From Arenivirga flava (GTDB lineage: Bacteria > Actinomycetota > Actinomycetes > Actinomycetales > Microbacteriaceae), in assembly GCF_030161575.1 (NCBI RefSeq), contig NZ_BSUL01000001.1, forward strand, positions 2,461,809 to 2,525,808: a DNA stretch of 64,000 nt, written 5' to 3'. The notes beneath the pieces are model-generated. The model did no database searches, was not told where the DNA came from, and saw only the letters and a list, made by a program, of their open reading frames with translations. Below, piece by piece: positions 1-7,933 of the stretch (within the stretch, counting starts at the first letter, position 1; every line of letters begins with the position of its first letter). The position numbers and the translations under genes are program-made.

Positions 1-753
1 CGTCCTCGAGCGCGACGCCCGAGCGCACGGTCGCCGTGGCGCCGCTGGCGAAGACCAGCTGCGCGACCGCCCACTCGTCCACGCCGGTCTCGCCGATGGT
101 GCCGGCGCCGGTCACCTCGATCGGGTCGGCGAAGGCGGACCCCTGCGCGGCGCCGGCCACGGCGCGGGCGAAGGAGACGGGGTATCCGCCGACGTCGAGG
201 ATGCCGCCGCCCGCGGTGGCGGGGTCGTAGAGCCGGCCCTCGCGCGCGCCGGTCTGGAAGGCGAAGGACGCCTCGACGTGCACGAGCTCGCCGATGGCGC
301 CCTCGCGGACCAGGTCGAGCACCGCCTTCGTCTGCGGGTGGAAGCGGTACATGAAGGCCTCGACCAGTGTGGTCCCGGCGCTGCGGGCCACGTCGACCAC
401 GGCCATGGTGGTGCCGAGGTTCGGGGTGAGGGCTTCTCGACGAGCGCCTTCTTGCCGGCCTCGGCGGCGGCGATCGCGAGGTGCGCGTGGCCGGTGTGCA
501 CGGTGGCGATGTAGACGGCGTCGATCGAGGCGTCGGCCAGGATCTCGTCGTAGGTGCCCGTGCGCACGGCATCGAAGCCGAACTCCGCGGCGTACGTCGC
601 GAGGTCCTGCGCGCGGCCCGCGTCGGTGCTGCCGACGGCGGCGAGCACGCCGCCGGAGGAGGGCAGCTGCGAGACGAAGCGGCGCGCGATGGATCCGGCG
701 CCGAGCACCGCCCAGCGGGTCGCGGTCGCATCGTTGTGGTCGTGGGCTGACAT
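1..753 (-). CDS. Gfo/Idh/MocA-family oxidoreductase (partial, frameshifted)
   Basis: Predicted NAD(P)-dependent oxidoreductase of the Gfo/Idh/MocA family, which usually act on sugars, inositols or their derivatives. The N-terminus has a Rossmann nucleotide-binding motif (VLGAGSIARR), and residues ALVEKP near position 100 are the family EKP motif with its catalytic-region lysine. The reading frame breaks just after EKP (about base 430-432): downstream family-like sequence (LTPNLGTTM, then a FASGATATVRSG segment near base 1) continues in another frame, as if one G were missing from a GGG run. The gene also runs off the left window edge, so its C-terminus is not visible. A GGAAGGA ribosome site precedes ATG 753. 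It is divergent from the LacI gene and shares its operators, so it is probably controlled by it. The substrate cannot be told. Confidence 0.8.
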
Positions 754-780
754 CGTCGTCCTTCCGAGTGGGGCCTGCGT

Positions 781-819
781 CGTGAACGTTCACGAGCGTG
801 TCGACCGTGAACGTTCACG
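781..819. promoter_or_regulatory. Twin LacI-type operators
   Basis: Two identical perfect 14-bp palindromes, CGTGAACGTTCACG, lie at 781-794 and 806-819 with centres 25 bp apart, between the divergent oxidoreductase and LacI genes. The form (central CG, TGAACGTTCA core) is typical of LacI/GalR operators. The second copy overlaps the expected -35 position of the lacI promoter, which fits autoregulation. Protein binding is inferred. Confidence 0.8.
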
Positions 820-838
820 GTCACGGCGACGGTATCAG

Positions 839-844
839 TATCCT
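839..844 (+). promoter_or_regulatory. -10 box of the LacI gene (leaderless)
   Basis: TATCCT ends exactly 6 nt before GTG 851, the spacing expected of a leaderless transcript. This decides the start codon against the in-frame but implausible codons far upstream. Confidence 0.6.
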
Positions 845-850
845 GAGGCC

Positions 851-1912
851 GTGACAACGCATCCGACCCCGCCGGCGCAGGGCTCCGACGCCGCCTCCGG
901 GGTCGATGGCGCACCCGCGTCGAGACCCGCGACGATCCTCGACGTCGCCGCCGCGGTCGGGGTCTCCCGGCAGACCGTCACCCGCGCCATGAACGACCTC
1001 CCCGGCGTGAACGCCGCGACCCGGGAACGGGTGCTGGAGGCCGCCCGTCAGCTCAACTACCGGCCCAACCGGGCCGCGCAGGGTCTCGTGCGCGGCCGCG
1101 AGATCACCGTCGGCCTCGTCGTCGACGACCTGCGCAACCCCTACTACCCCGAGCTGGCGAGCGAGTTCTCACGTGCCGCCGCCGGCCGCGGCTGGGGCGT
1201 GCTGCTCAGCGACCTCGGCGCCGACCCCGCGGTCGCCGCCGAGCGCCTCGCCTCGCTGGCCCTGCGCGTCGACGCGGTGGTCTCCTTCATGGCGCTCGGC
1301 GCGCTGCGCCCGGCGCTCGGCTCCATCCCCGTCGTGCAGATCGGCGCGCAGCAGGGCGACGGCATCGCCGGCTGCGACGCGAGCGGCGAGGGGCGGCCGG
1401 ATGCGGGTGACGCGATCATCGGCATCGACGACCCGGCGGCGGTGCGCGACGCCGTCGAGCACCTGCTGGCCGGCGGGCGCCGCCGCATCGCCATGATCGA
1501 CCACGGCCCGGTGCGATCGGTGCGCGCGGCCGCCTACGAGCGGATGCTCGCCGAGCGGGGATCGCATCCGCTCGTCATCGAGGCGGCCCACGGCGACGGC
1601 GTGCGCGCGGCCGAGGCGCTGCTGGACGCCGAGCCGAGAGCCGACGCCGTGCTCGTCTTCAACGACGTGCTCGCGATCGGCGCCCTGCGCGGTCTCAGCG
1701 CGCGGGGCGTCCGCGTGCCGGAGGACGTCGCCGTGGTCGGCATGGACGGCCTCGATGTCAGCGCCCTCGTGACCCCCGCCCTCACGACGCTCGCGATCGA
1801 CCTGCCGGGCCTCGCCGCACACGCGGCCGAGCTCGCCGACGCCGTGCTGCGCGGCGAGCGGCCCGCGCCGCGCACCGTCGCGCGCGAGCTCGTCGTGCGC
1901 GAGTCCGCGTAG
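851..1912 (+). CDS. LacI-family transcriptional regulator
   Basis: DNA-binding repressor of the LacI/GalR family, about 353 residues. After a 25-residue N-terminal extension comes the helix-turn-helix and hinge (ILDVAAAVGVSRQTVTRAMN, then RPNRAAQGLV), followed by a periplasmic-binding-protein-like effector domain (VGLVVDDLRNPYY to the C-terminus, with VVGMDG late in the domain). The open frame continues upstream to base 554, but GTG 851 is chosen because the HTH begins shortly after it and a TATCCT box sits 6 nt before it. It faces the truncated oxidoreductase gene across twin operators and is probably its local repressor; the inducer is unknown. Confidence 0.88.
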   Translation: MTTHPTPPAQGSDAASGVDGAPASRPATILDVAAAVGVSRQTVTRAMNDLPGVNAATRERVLEAARQLNYRPNRAAQGLVRGREITVGLVVDDLRNPYYPELASEFSRAAAGRGWGVLLSDLGADPAVAAERLASLALRVDAVVSFMALGALRPALGSIPVVQIGAQQGDGIAGCDASGEGRPDAGDAIIGIDDPAAVRDAVEHLLAGGRRRIAMIDHGPVRSVRAAAYERMLAERGSHPLVIEAAHGDGVRAAEALLDAEPRADAVLVFNDVLAIGALRGLSARGVRVPEDVAVVGMDGLDVSALVTPALTTLAIDLPGLAAHAAELADAVLRGERPAPRTVARELVVRESA

Positions 1913-1928
1913 CCGCCCGCAACGCCGG

Positions 1929-1963
1929 ACGGCGGCGCCCCTCGTGATGAGGAGCGCCGCCGT
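1929..1963. terminator. Bidirectional hairpin terminator
   Basis: An inverted repeat (ACGGCGGCGC...GCGCCGCCGT with CCTC/GAGG inside, loop GTGAT) lies between the convergent ends of the LacI gene and the MatC-like carrier gene. It lacks a strong U tract, as is usual in high-GC actinobacteria. Confidence 0.65.
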
Positions 1964-1981
1964 GCGAGCGGATGCGGAGGC

Positions 1982-3298
1982 CTACGCCCAGAGGAACGGC
2001 ACCACGAAGAGCGCCAGGGTGATGACCGGCCCGACCACCACCATGGTGAGCCCCCAGATCGTGAGGTGCCGGTAGACCATCTGGCGGTCGTCCTCGTGCG
2101 TGGAGGCGACGATGGTCGCGCCGGTCGTGCCGAAGGGCGCGCAGTCGACCAGCGAGGCCGAGATGGCGAGCGCGTAGATGAAGCCCGTCATCTCGAGCCC
2201 GCCGCCCGGGATCAGCAGCGGCACGGCGAGCGGCACGAGGGCGCCGATGATGCCGATGGTCGAGGCGAAGGCCGACACGAGCGCCGCGATGACGCACATC
2301 ACGAAGGCGGCGATGAGCGGCTCGTCCACCGAGCGGGCGAACTCGCCGAGCTGGTCGATGGCGCCGAGGCGCGTGAGCACGCCGACGTAGGTGATGATGC
2401 CGCCGAGCAGCAGGATCGTGTTCCAGTCGACCTTGCCGAGGGCCTCCTTGCCGACCTTCGGCTTGATGAAGGCGAGCAGCACGGCCAGCGTCAGCGCGAC
2501 GGCGCCGAGGTTGAGGTCGACGTCGTTGAGGGTGAGCGTGAAGAAGAGCACCACGAGCACGGGGATCGCGATGAGGGTGAGCACGCCGTAGCCGGTGAGC
2601 TTCGGGGCTTCGGTCTGCACCTCGGTCTTCACGGCGGTGCCGCCGCCGTTGCCGAGCGATCCGCCGTCGATCGCATCCTTGCGAGCCGCGCGCCCGCGGG
2701 CGATGAGCCCGCGGCCGCCGAACATGAGGAAGGCCGCGAGCACCACGACCGCGTTCACGCCGACCGAGAGCCCGAACATGAGCGCCGGGTTGTAGGCGAT
2801 CTCGGCGGTGTTCGCGACGGTCATCACGGTGATGCCGACGATGCTCGTCGGGGCGAGCGCGCCGCCGACGATCGCCGAGCTCATGACGATGCCCATCATC
2901 GTCGAGTGGATGCGGTGCTTGTGCGCGAGGCTCATCGCGATCGGCACGATCGTGAAGGCCGCGTGCGAGGTGCCGAGGCAGGCCACGAGGGTGCCGACGA
3001 TCCACATCGCCCACGGGATGAGCGCCACCCGGTCGCCGATGAGGCGGACCGAGCGGTCGACCAGCCAGTCGACGGCGCCGACGGTGCGGGCGATGCCGAA
3101 CAGGTAGGTGATGCCGAGCAGGATCAGCAGCGCGTCGACGGGGAAGCCGCCGAGCACGTCGTCGAGCGGCTCGCCGACGAGCAGCACGCCGACCATGAGC
3201 GCGGCCACGAAGGCGAGCGCGCCCATGTGCACGTTGCGGATGGCCGAGATCGCGAAGACGGCGACCAGCACGATGAGGGCGACGATCTCCACGTTCAC
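1982..3298 (-). CDS. MatC-like dicarboxylate / organic acid carrier
   Basis: Integral membrane carrier of 438 residues, with about 10-12 hydrophobic segments, resembling the MatC dicarboxylate carrier group within the SLC13-like ion-transporter superfamily. The N-terminus (NVEIVALIVLVAVFAISAIR) looks like the MatC N-terminal domain. A hydrophilic linker rich in K, E and T divides the two halves at about residues 195-230, and the second half holds the conserved DCAPFGTTGAT stretch. The only possible start is GTG 3298, which has a weak ribosome site of its own but overlaps the stop of a 16-codon leader ORF (GTGA overlap). It is followed in the gene order by the COG4091-type dehydrogenase and divergent OtnK/OtnC genes, so the likely cargo is a four-carbon sugar acid such as threonate or erythronate; this is inference from context. 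Confidence 0.8.
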   Translation of the reverse strand: MNVEIVALIVLVAVFAISAIRNVHMGALAFVAALMVGVLLVGEPLDDVLGGFPVDALLILLGITYLFGIARTVGAVDWLVDRSVRLIGDRVALIPWAMWIVGTLVACLGTSHAAFTIVPIAMSLAHKHRIHSTMMGIVMSSAIVGGALAPTSIVGITVMTVANTAEIAYNPALMFGLSVGVNAVVVLAAFLMFGGRGLIARGRAARKDAIDGGSLGNGGGTAVKTEVQTEAPKLTGYGVLTLIAIPVLVVLFFTLTLNDVDLNLGAVALTLAVLLAFIKPKVGKEALGKVDWNTILLLGGIITYVGVLTRLGAIDQLGEFARSVDEPLIAAFVMCVIAALVSAFASTIGIIGALVPLAVPLLIPGGGLEMTGFIYALAISASLVDCAPFGTTGATIVASTHEDDRQMVYRHLTIWGLTMVVVGPVITLALFVVPFLWA

Positions 3299-3345
3299 GG
3301 GCGGGCCCCCATCCGCTCGGTCATGGGGTGGTGGTGAAGGTGCAT
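3295..3345 (-). CDS. 16-codon His-rich leader ORF
   Basis: A short frame encoding MHLHHHPMTERMGARP starts at ATG 3345, ten nt after an AGGAG ribosome site (3356-3360). Its TGA overlaps the GTG start of the carrier gene as GTGA. Because the carrier start lacks a good ribosome site, this leader may serve for translational coupling or attenuation. It is too short to test by codon usage, and the coding claim is an inference from the ribosome site and the overlap. Confidence 0.45.
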   Translation of the reverse strand: MHLHHHPMTERMGARP

Positions 3346-3384
3346 CGTCGTCGATCTCCTGGTTTCGAGGGGTGGGGGTGGGGG

Positions 3385-4746
3385 TCAGCGCGGCAGCGCG
3401 AGTCCGCTGCGGTAGGCGGCGAGGGCGGCCTCGGGCGCGCCCTTGAGGTCGTCGAGGGTCACGAGCGAGCCCGCGGCGACCGGCCGGCGCAGCGTGGCGC
3501 CGGAGAGCAGGTAGTACGGGGCGATCTCGCCGGCGTCGGGATCGACGATGACCGGGGCGACGCCCGCGATCTCGTGGTGGTGCCCCTCGACGCGGAACGA
3601 GGTGCCCGGCTCGAGATCGCCGATCGCACGGGCGGCGAGGATCGTGTGCTGGCGCGGCTCGGGCGTGCTCGCCGTGCCGTCGACGGCGGCCGCGATGGTG
3701 AGCGGCGTCTCGATGCCCATGTAGTGGTAGGGCCAGTAGATGGCGGCGTAGCGCCCGTCCCGGCTGACGACGTGGCCCTTGCCGCGCAGGATCTCCCAGG
3801 TGACGGGGTCGCCGGTGCGCACGATCGCGAAGACCCCGCCGGCGAAGCTCGCCTCGCCGGGCAGGCGCAGCATCGAGAACACGTCGACGGCGCCGGTGCG
3901 GCCGATGAGGCCGCCGTGCTCGCGCTCGGCGTAGAGGTCGGCCAGCTCGTCGGGGCGGGCGACGGGGTAGTGCATGCCCTCCACGTCGGCGACGCCGCCC
4001 GTGTAGAGCGAGACCACGTTCATCTCGCAGTAGTCGGCGGCGGCACTGCGCTTGAGCGCCGCGACGGCATCCGCCCGGGCGGCGAGGGTCGCGTGCGGGT
4101 CGTCGCCGAGGGCGAGCAGCCCGGCGAGCGCGGGCGCGTCGATCACGGTGCCGTTCTGGTTCACGGCGCCGGTGGCCGGGTCGAAGTTCAGGTCGTACTC
4201 GCTCGACTTGCCGAGCGCGACGATGTCGAAGCCGCACGCGAGCACCCAGTCGACGAGGCGGATGAGGTCGGCCGGCTGATCGCCGTCCCCCGGCAGGTAG
4301 CGCAGCCCCTTCGCGCGGGCCTTGGCGGCGAGCGCGACGCCCGCCACCGACTCGATCTCCTTGCTGACCATCACCACGTGGGCGCCCCGCTCGAGGGCGG
4401 TGTCGGCGTAGGCGTGGCCCGCCTCGACGCGTCCGGTGGCTTCGACGAGCATGTCGACGGCGCTCCAGTCGATGGCGTCGCCGGCGGCGATCGCCGCGAC
4501 CCGGCCGGCGGCGAGGGCCTCGGAGGTCTCGGCCGCGGTGACGGGGGTGGCGATCGACTCGGCGGGCACGCCGAGCTCCAGCAGCATGCGGGTGACGCCG
4601 GCGACATCCGGATCGACGAGCTGGGTCGCGGTCATGTCGGGCAGGCGGCGCAGCTGGTCGAGCAGCGTGCGGCCGTAACCGCCGTTCGCGCCCGTGAGGA
4701 GCACGCGGATGGGGGCGCTGCGGCGCGGCTTCGGGCTCTGGATCAC
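3385..4746 (-). CDS. COG4091-type dehydrogenase with C-terminal SAF domain
   Basis: Predicted NAD(P)-dependent oxidoreductase, 453 residues, of the homoserine-dehydrogenase-like group that carries a C-terminal SAF domain (COG4091). Residues about 13-25 hold the nucleotide-binding motif (VLLTGANGGYGRT). The mid-region carries the substrate-domain motifs MVSKEIES and YLPGDGDQPADL, and the SAF domain lies near residues 365-450 (TILAARAIGDLEPG, then YYLLSGATLRRPV). GTG 4746 is chosen because AGAGGAA precedes it at good spacing; the longer frame from 4818 has no ribosome site. It is co-directional with the MatC-like carrier and divergent from OtnK. Its place suggests that it oxidises the four-carbon acid or its derivative before phosphorylation, where LtnD/OtnI-type enzymes act in known loci, but the exact reaction is unknown. 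Confidence 0.75.
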   Translation of the reverse strand: MIQSPKPRRSAPIRVLLTGANGGYGRTLLDQLRRLPDMTATQLVDPDVAGVTRMLLELGVPAESIATPVTAAETSEALAAGRVAAIAAGDAIDWSAVDMLVEATGRVEAGHAYADTALERGAHVVMVSKEIESVAGVALAAKARAKGLRYLPGDGDQPADLIRLVDWVLACGFDIVALGKSSEYDLNFDPATGAVNQNGTVIDAPALAGLLALGDDPHATLAARADAVAALKRSAAADYCEMNVVSLYTGGVADVEGMHYPVARPDELADLYAEREHGGLIGRTGAVDVFSMLRLPGEASFAGGVFAIVRTGDPVTWEILRGKGHVVSRDGRYAAIYWPYHYMGIETPLTIAAAVDGTASTPEPRQHTILAARAIGDLEPGTSFRVEGHHHEIAGVAPVIVDPDAGEIAPYYLLSGATLRRPVAAGSLVTLDDLKGAPEAALAAYRSGLALPR

Positions 4747-4810
4747 CGTTGTTCCTCTTCGTTCATGGGCCCAGGCGGCGGAGCGTGGGCGAGCGTCGCC
4801 ACTGTAGTCG

Positions 4811-4855
4811 GGATTCACAGAAAATCAAATATCGCACCAAATCGTCACATATGCT
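4811..4855. promoter_or_regulatory. AT-rich divergent promoter region
   Basis: The 160-bp gap between the dehydrogenase and OtnK contains a conspicuous AT-rich patch (GGATTCACAGAAAATCAAAT onward) in a region otherwise far richer in GC. TATGCT at 4850-4855 can serve as the -10 box for the kinase operon. AAATCA/AAATCG half-site-like repeats are candidates for the DeoR regulator encoded downstream, but I cannot define an operator with confidence. Confidence 0.45.
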
Positions 4856-4908
4856 GGGATGGTCCAGCCCGCATCCGCCCGGGCGCCCGCAGAACGAAGA
4901 GGTCCACC

Positions 4909-6129
4909 ATGCAACTCGGCGCCGTCGCCGACGACTTCACGGGAGCCACCGACCTCGCGACCACCCTCACCACCCGCGGCTTCAGCGCCGCCGTGGTGAT
5001 CGAGGATCGCCCCGTCGACCCCGCTCGCCTCGCAGGGCTCGACGCCGTCGTCGTCGCCCTCAAGTCGCGCACCGCCCCGGTCGCGCAGGCCGTGGCCGAG
5101 AGCGAGGCCGCCATCGATCGGCTGCTGGGCTGGGGTGCCGAGCGCCTCTACGTGAAGTACTGCTCGACCTTCGACTCCACCGACGAGGGCAACATCGGTC
5201 CCGTGCTCGACGCCGCACTGGCACGGCTCGGCGCCGACCGCACGGTCGTCGTACCGGCCTTCCCCGCCAACGGACGCACCGTCGAGGACGGCCTGCTCTC
5301 GGTGAACGGCGAGCTGCTCGAGCACTCGCCGATGCGGCACCATCCGCTCACCCCCATGACGCGCTCGCGCCTCGCGGACCTGCTGGCCCCGCAGACGCGG
5401 GCGACCATCACCGAGATCCCGCTCGCCGTCGTGCGCTCCGGTGCGCTCCGCGAGGCGATCGCGGCCGCACCCGCCGGCTACCTCGTGGTCGACGCGGTCG
5501 CCGACGACGACCTGCGCAGCATCGCCGCCGCCACCGACGACCTGCGCCTGCTCTCCGGCGGCGCGGGCCTCGCGATCGGGCTGACGCCCGCATCGAGCGG
5601 ACGAGCGGACGCCTTCCCGCGCTTCGCCGGCCGCCGTCTCGTCGTCTGCGGCTCCGCCTCGGCCGCCACGCGCGGTCAGATCGCGGATGCGCGCGAGCAG
5701 GGCCACCCGCTGCGCAAGGTGGACGTGGCGAACGCCCTCGCCGATCCCGCCGCCGAGGTCGCGGCGCTCGCCGCCTGGGTGCGGACGCTCGACCCGGACG
5801 CCGTGCCGGTCGTCTACTCCGTGGGCGAGCCGGCCGATGTCACGGCGGATGGCGGCGCCTCCGCCGAGGCCGTCGAGCGCGTGCTGTCGAGCCTCGTGGC
5901 CGAGCTGGCCCGCGACGTCGACCGCGTCATCGTCGCCGGCGGGGAGACGAGCGGCGCCGTCGTCAAGGCGCTCGGCATCGACGTGCTGCGGATCGGCCCG
6001 CAGCTCGCGCCCGGCGTCTGCTGGAGCGCCGCCGTCGCCGAGGGCGGCCGCGAGCTGGCCATCGTGCTCAAGAGCGGCAACTTCGGCGCCGTCGACCTCT
6101 TCTCCAACGCATGGGAGCTGCTGCCGTGA
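4909..6129 (+). CDS. otnK: Four-carbon acid sugar kinase (OtnK type, DUF1537)
   Basis: ATP-dependent kinase of the DUF1537 family, 406 residues, expected to phosphorylate a 3-oxo-tetronate (or threonate/erythronate) at C4. The N-terminal substrate domain starts with the signature GAVADDFTGATDLA and includes KYCSTFDSTDEGNIGPV and VPAFPANGRTV. The C-terminal nucleotide domain holds VIVAGGETSGAVVKALG and ends with KSGNFGAVDLF, both typical of the family. ATG 4909 has a GAAGAGG ribosome site. The stop overlaps the GTG of the aldolase gene (GTGA), so the two are translationally coupled. Family known, substrate inferred. Confidence 0.9.
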   Translation: MQLGAVADDFTGATDLATTLTTRGFSAAVVIEDRPVDPARLAGLDAVVVALKSRTAPVAQAVAESEAAIDRLLGWGAERLYVKYCSTFDSTDEGNIGPVLDAALARLGADRTVVVPAFPANGRTVEDGLLSVNGELLEHSPMRHHPLTPMTRSRLADLLAPQTRATITEIPLAVVRSGALREAIAAAPAGYLVVDAVADDDLRSIAAATDDLRLLSGGAGLAIGLTPASSGRADAFPRFAGRRLVVCGSASAATRGQIADAREQGHPLRKVDVANALADPAAEVAALAAWVRTLDPDAVPVVYSVGEPADVTADGGASAEAVERVLSSLVAELARDVDRVIVAGGETSGAVVKALGIDVLRIGPQLAPGVCWSAAVAEGGRELAIVLKSGNFGAVDLFSNAWELLP

Positions 6130-6773
6130 GCGCCGTGCACCGGCTCATCGAGGCGGGCCGGACCCTCGTCGAGGCGGGCCTCAGCCCGGGCAGCTCGGGC
6201 AACCTCAGCGTCCGCGACGGCGAGGGCCTCGTCATGACCGGCACCGGCACGCAGCTCGGCGCCCTGCAGCCGCGCGACCTGGCCGTGCTGACGCGCGACG
6301 GTGCGCACGTCGAGGGGGCCAGGCCCTCCAAGGAGGTGCCGCTGCACGTGGCCCTCTACGCCAAGAACCCGGCGCACGAGGCCGTCGTGCACGTGCACTC
6401 GCCCTACGCCGTCGCGCTCGCGTGCCTCGCCCCGTGGGCCGAGCACTCGGCCGTGCCGCCGCTCACCCCGTATTCGCTCATGCGGGTCGGCCAGGTGCCG
6501 CTGCTGCCGTTCGCCGCGCCCGGCGACCCGGCGATGGGCGCGCTCATCGGCGACAGCCCGCATCCGTTCCACGCCGCCCTGCTCGCCAACCACGGCGCCG
6601 TCGTCAGCGGCGAGACCATCGAGCGGGCGGTCGACAGCGCGATCGAGCTCGAGGAGGCCTGCCGCATCGCCGTGCTCACCGAGGGTCGCGAGCGCAACCT
6701 CATCCCGGTCGAGCAGGTGCTCGCCATCACCGGGCGCTGGGGCACCCCGTGGACGCCGGCGCCAGTAGGCTGA
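6126..6773 (+). CDS. otnC: Class II aldolase, 3-oxo-tetronate 4-phosphate decarboxylase type
   Basis: Class II (zinc-dependent) aldolase/adducin fold protein, 215 residues, placed as the partner of OtnK. The family converts 3-oxo-tetronate 4-phosphate to dihydroxyacetone phosphate and CO2. Visible motifs are GLSPGSSGNLSVR (phosphate-binding N-terminus), PSKEVPLH with its catalytic-type glutamate near residue 70, the HVHSPYA metal-binding histidine pair near residues 88-90, and ANHGAVVSG with the third histidine near residue 158. Start GTG 6126 overlaps the kinase stop. A fuculose-phosphate-type aldolase is the main alternative, but the neighbours favour OtnC. Confidence 0.85.
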   Translation: MSAVHRLIEAGRTLVEAGLSPGSSGNLSVRDGEGLVMTGTGTQLGALQPRDLAVLTRDGAHVEGARPSKEVPLHVALYAKNPAHEAVVHVHSPYAVALACLAPWAEHSAVPPLTPYSLMRVGQVPLLPFAAPGDPAMGALIGDSPHPFHAALLANHGAVVSGETIERAVDSAIELEEACRIAVLTEGRERNLIPVEQVLAITGRWGTPWTPAPVG

Positions 6774-6796
6774 CCGACGCGAGGAAGGCAGGGTCG

Positions 6797-7576
6797 ATGT
6801 CGCAGACGGCGCCCATGATCCCCGAGCAGCGCCGCGACACGATCGTCCGCCACCTGCAACGGGAGCGCGTGCTCAGCTACCGGCAGCTCACCGAGCTGCT
6901 CGGGGTGAGCTCGATGACCGTGCGCCGCGACGTCGCCGTGCTCGAGGAGCAGGGCCGCGTCAGCGCAACCCCGGGCGGCGCCAAGCTCGTGTCGCGGCTG
7001 CTCGCCGAGCCCAGCAGGGCCGAGAAGCAGGAGGCGGACGTGGCCGAGAAGGCCGCCATCGCCCGTCTCGCCGCTGGCATGGTGCGCGACGCGATGACGG
7101 TCTACCTGGATGCGGGCACGACCGTGCAGGCGATGCGCCCCTTCCTGCAGGACGTCGCCGACCTCACCGTCGTCACCAACGACCTCGCGACGGTGCAGGC
7201 CTTCCTCGATCACCCGGGCGTCGACCTCATCTGCATCGGCGGCCGCGTCGAGAAGGCCAACCTGTCGACCATGGGCCGGCTCGCCGGTCTCGCACTGGCC
7301 GAGCTCTCGCTCGACCTCGCGTTCATCTCGTCGAGCTCGTGGGACCTGCAGCACGGCGTCACGACGCCGGTCGAGGCCAAGATCGAGGCGAAGCGCGCCG
7401 CGGTCGCCGCCGCCGAGCGCTCGGTCCTGCTGGCCGACAGCAGCAAGTTCGGCCGCTTCGGCAAGTACCGCGCGCTGCGTCTCGACGAGCTCGACGCAGT
7501 GGTCACCGATGCCTCGCTGCCGGCGGAGGCCGCAGCCTCGCTGGGCGCGGCCGGGCTGGAGCTGCGGCTCGCCTGA
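6797..7576 (+). CDS. DeoR-family transcriptional regulator
   Basis: Sugar-phosphate-responsive regulator, 259 residues. The N-terminal winged helix (QRRDTIVRHLQRERVLSYRQ, then SSMTVRRDVAVLEEQGRV) is the DeoR signature, and the C-terminal sensor domain contains YLDAGTTV, VVTNDLA, GGRVEKANLST and LLADSSKFGR, which form the phosphosugar pocket of the family. ATG 6797 has an AGGAAGGCAGGG ribosome site. It sits 23 bp after otnC in the same direction and is the probable regulator of the acid-sugar genes. Confidence 0.88.
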   Translation: MSQTAPMIPEQRRDTIVRHLQRERVLSYRQLTELLGVSSMTVRRDVAVLEEQGRVSATPGGAKLVSRLLAEPSRAEKQEADVAEKAAIARLAAGMVRDAMTVYLDAGTTVQAMRPFLQDVADLTVVTNDLATVQAFLDHPGVDLICIGGRVEKANLSTMGRLAGLALAELSLDLAFISSSSWDLQHGVTTPVEAKIEAKRAAVAAAERSVLLADSSKFGRFGKYRALRLDELDAVVTDASLPAEAAASLGAAGLELRLA

Positions 7577-7579
7577 GCC

Positions 7580-7882
7580 TCAGAAGTCGACCAGCTCCAC
7601 CTCGACGCCCTCGACCAGGTCGCCGAGCAGCAGCCCCTCGGCCTCGCGCACGGCCTTCTTGACCGGCAGCAGGTAGGTGCCGCTCTCGCCGCCCGGGAAG
7701 ATCGAGGTGCGGAAGCTCGATCCGCCGATCCGCGCGTCGACCCGCACCGAGCCCCATCCGCCGGTCTGATCGCCGACGACCTCGCGGATCATGTCGGCCG
7801 CGTCCTCGGGCAGGTCCACGAAGGTCCAGAGCTCCTTGCGCGCGGCCCAGCGGTACAGCTCGGCGTCGAAGGTGAAGCGCAT
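7580..7882 (-). CDS. DUF1905 family protein
   Basis: Small cytosolic protein of 100 residues matching the DUF1905 beta-barrel family: FTFDAELYRW at the start, the central WGSVRVDARIGGSSFRTSIF, and PGGESGTYLLPVKKAVR. Function unknown; the family sometimes occurs fused to YdeI-type domains. A CAGGAT box 6 nt before the ATG suggests a leaderless mRNA. Its end is only 3 bp from the end of the convergent DeoR gene, with no terminator between them. Confidence 0.8.
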   Translation of the reverse strand: MRFTFDAELYRWAARKELWTFVDLPEDAADMIREVVGDQTGGWGSVRVDARIGGSSFRTSIFPGGESGTYLLPVKKAVREAEGLLLGDLVEGVEVELVDF

Positions 7883-7888
7883 GCGCCC

Positions 7889-7894
7889 ATCCTG
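7889..7894 (-). promoter_or_regulatory. -10 box of the DUF1905 gene (leaderless)
   Basis: CAGGAT (minus strand) lies 6 nt before ATG 7882. Confidence 0.45.
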
Positions 7895-7921
7895 CCGCGC
7901 ACCACCGACAGCGGCGAGCCC

Positions 7922-7927
7922 TACATT
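7922..7927 (+). promoter_or_regulatory. -10 box of the BASS transporter gene (leaderless)
   Basis: TACATT lies exactly 6 nt before ATG 7934. Confidence 0.55.
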
Positions 7928-7933
7928 CGAGGG

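Noticed and set aside
4725-4748. Seven-codon ORF (MNEEEQR) overlapping the GTG of the COG4091 gene
   Set aside because: Its ATG has no ribosome site, and the purine-rich bases are the ribosome site of the GTG gene itself, unlike the leader before the MatC-like gene.
3328-4908. Long plus-strand frame upstream of the four-carbon acid kinase in the same frame
   Set aside because: It runs antisense through the COG4091 dehydrogenase and has no family features; the kinase starts at ATG 4909, which has its own ribosome site.
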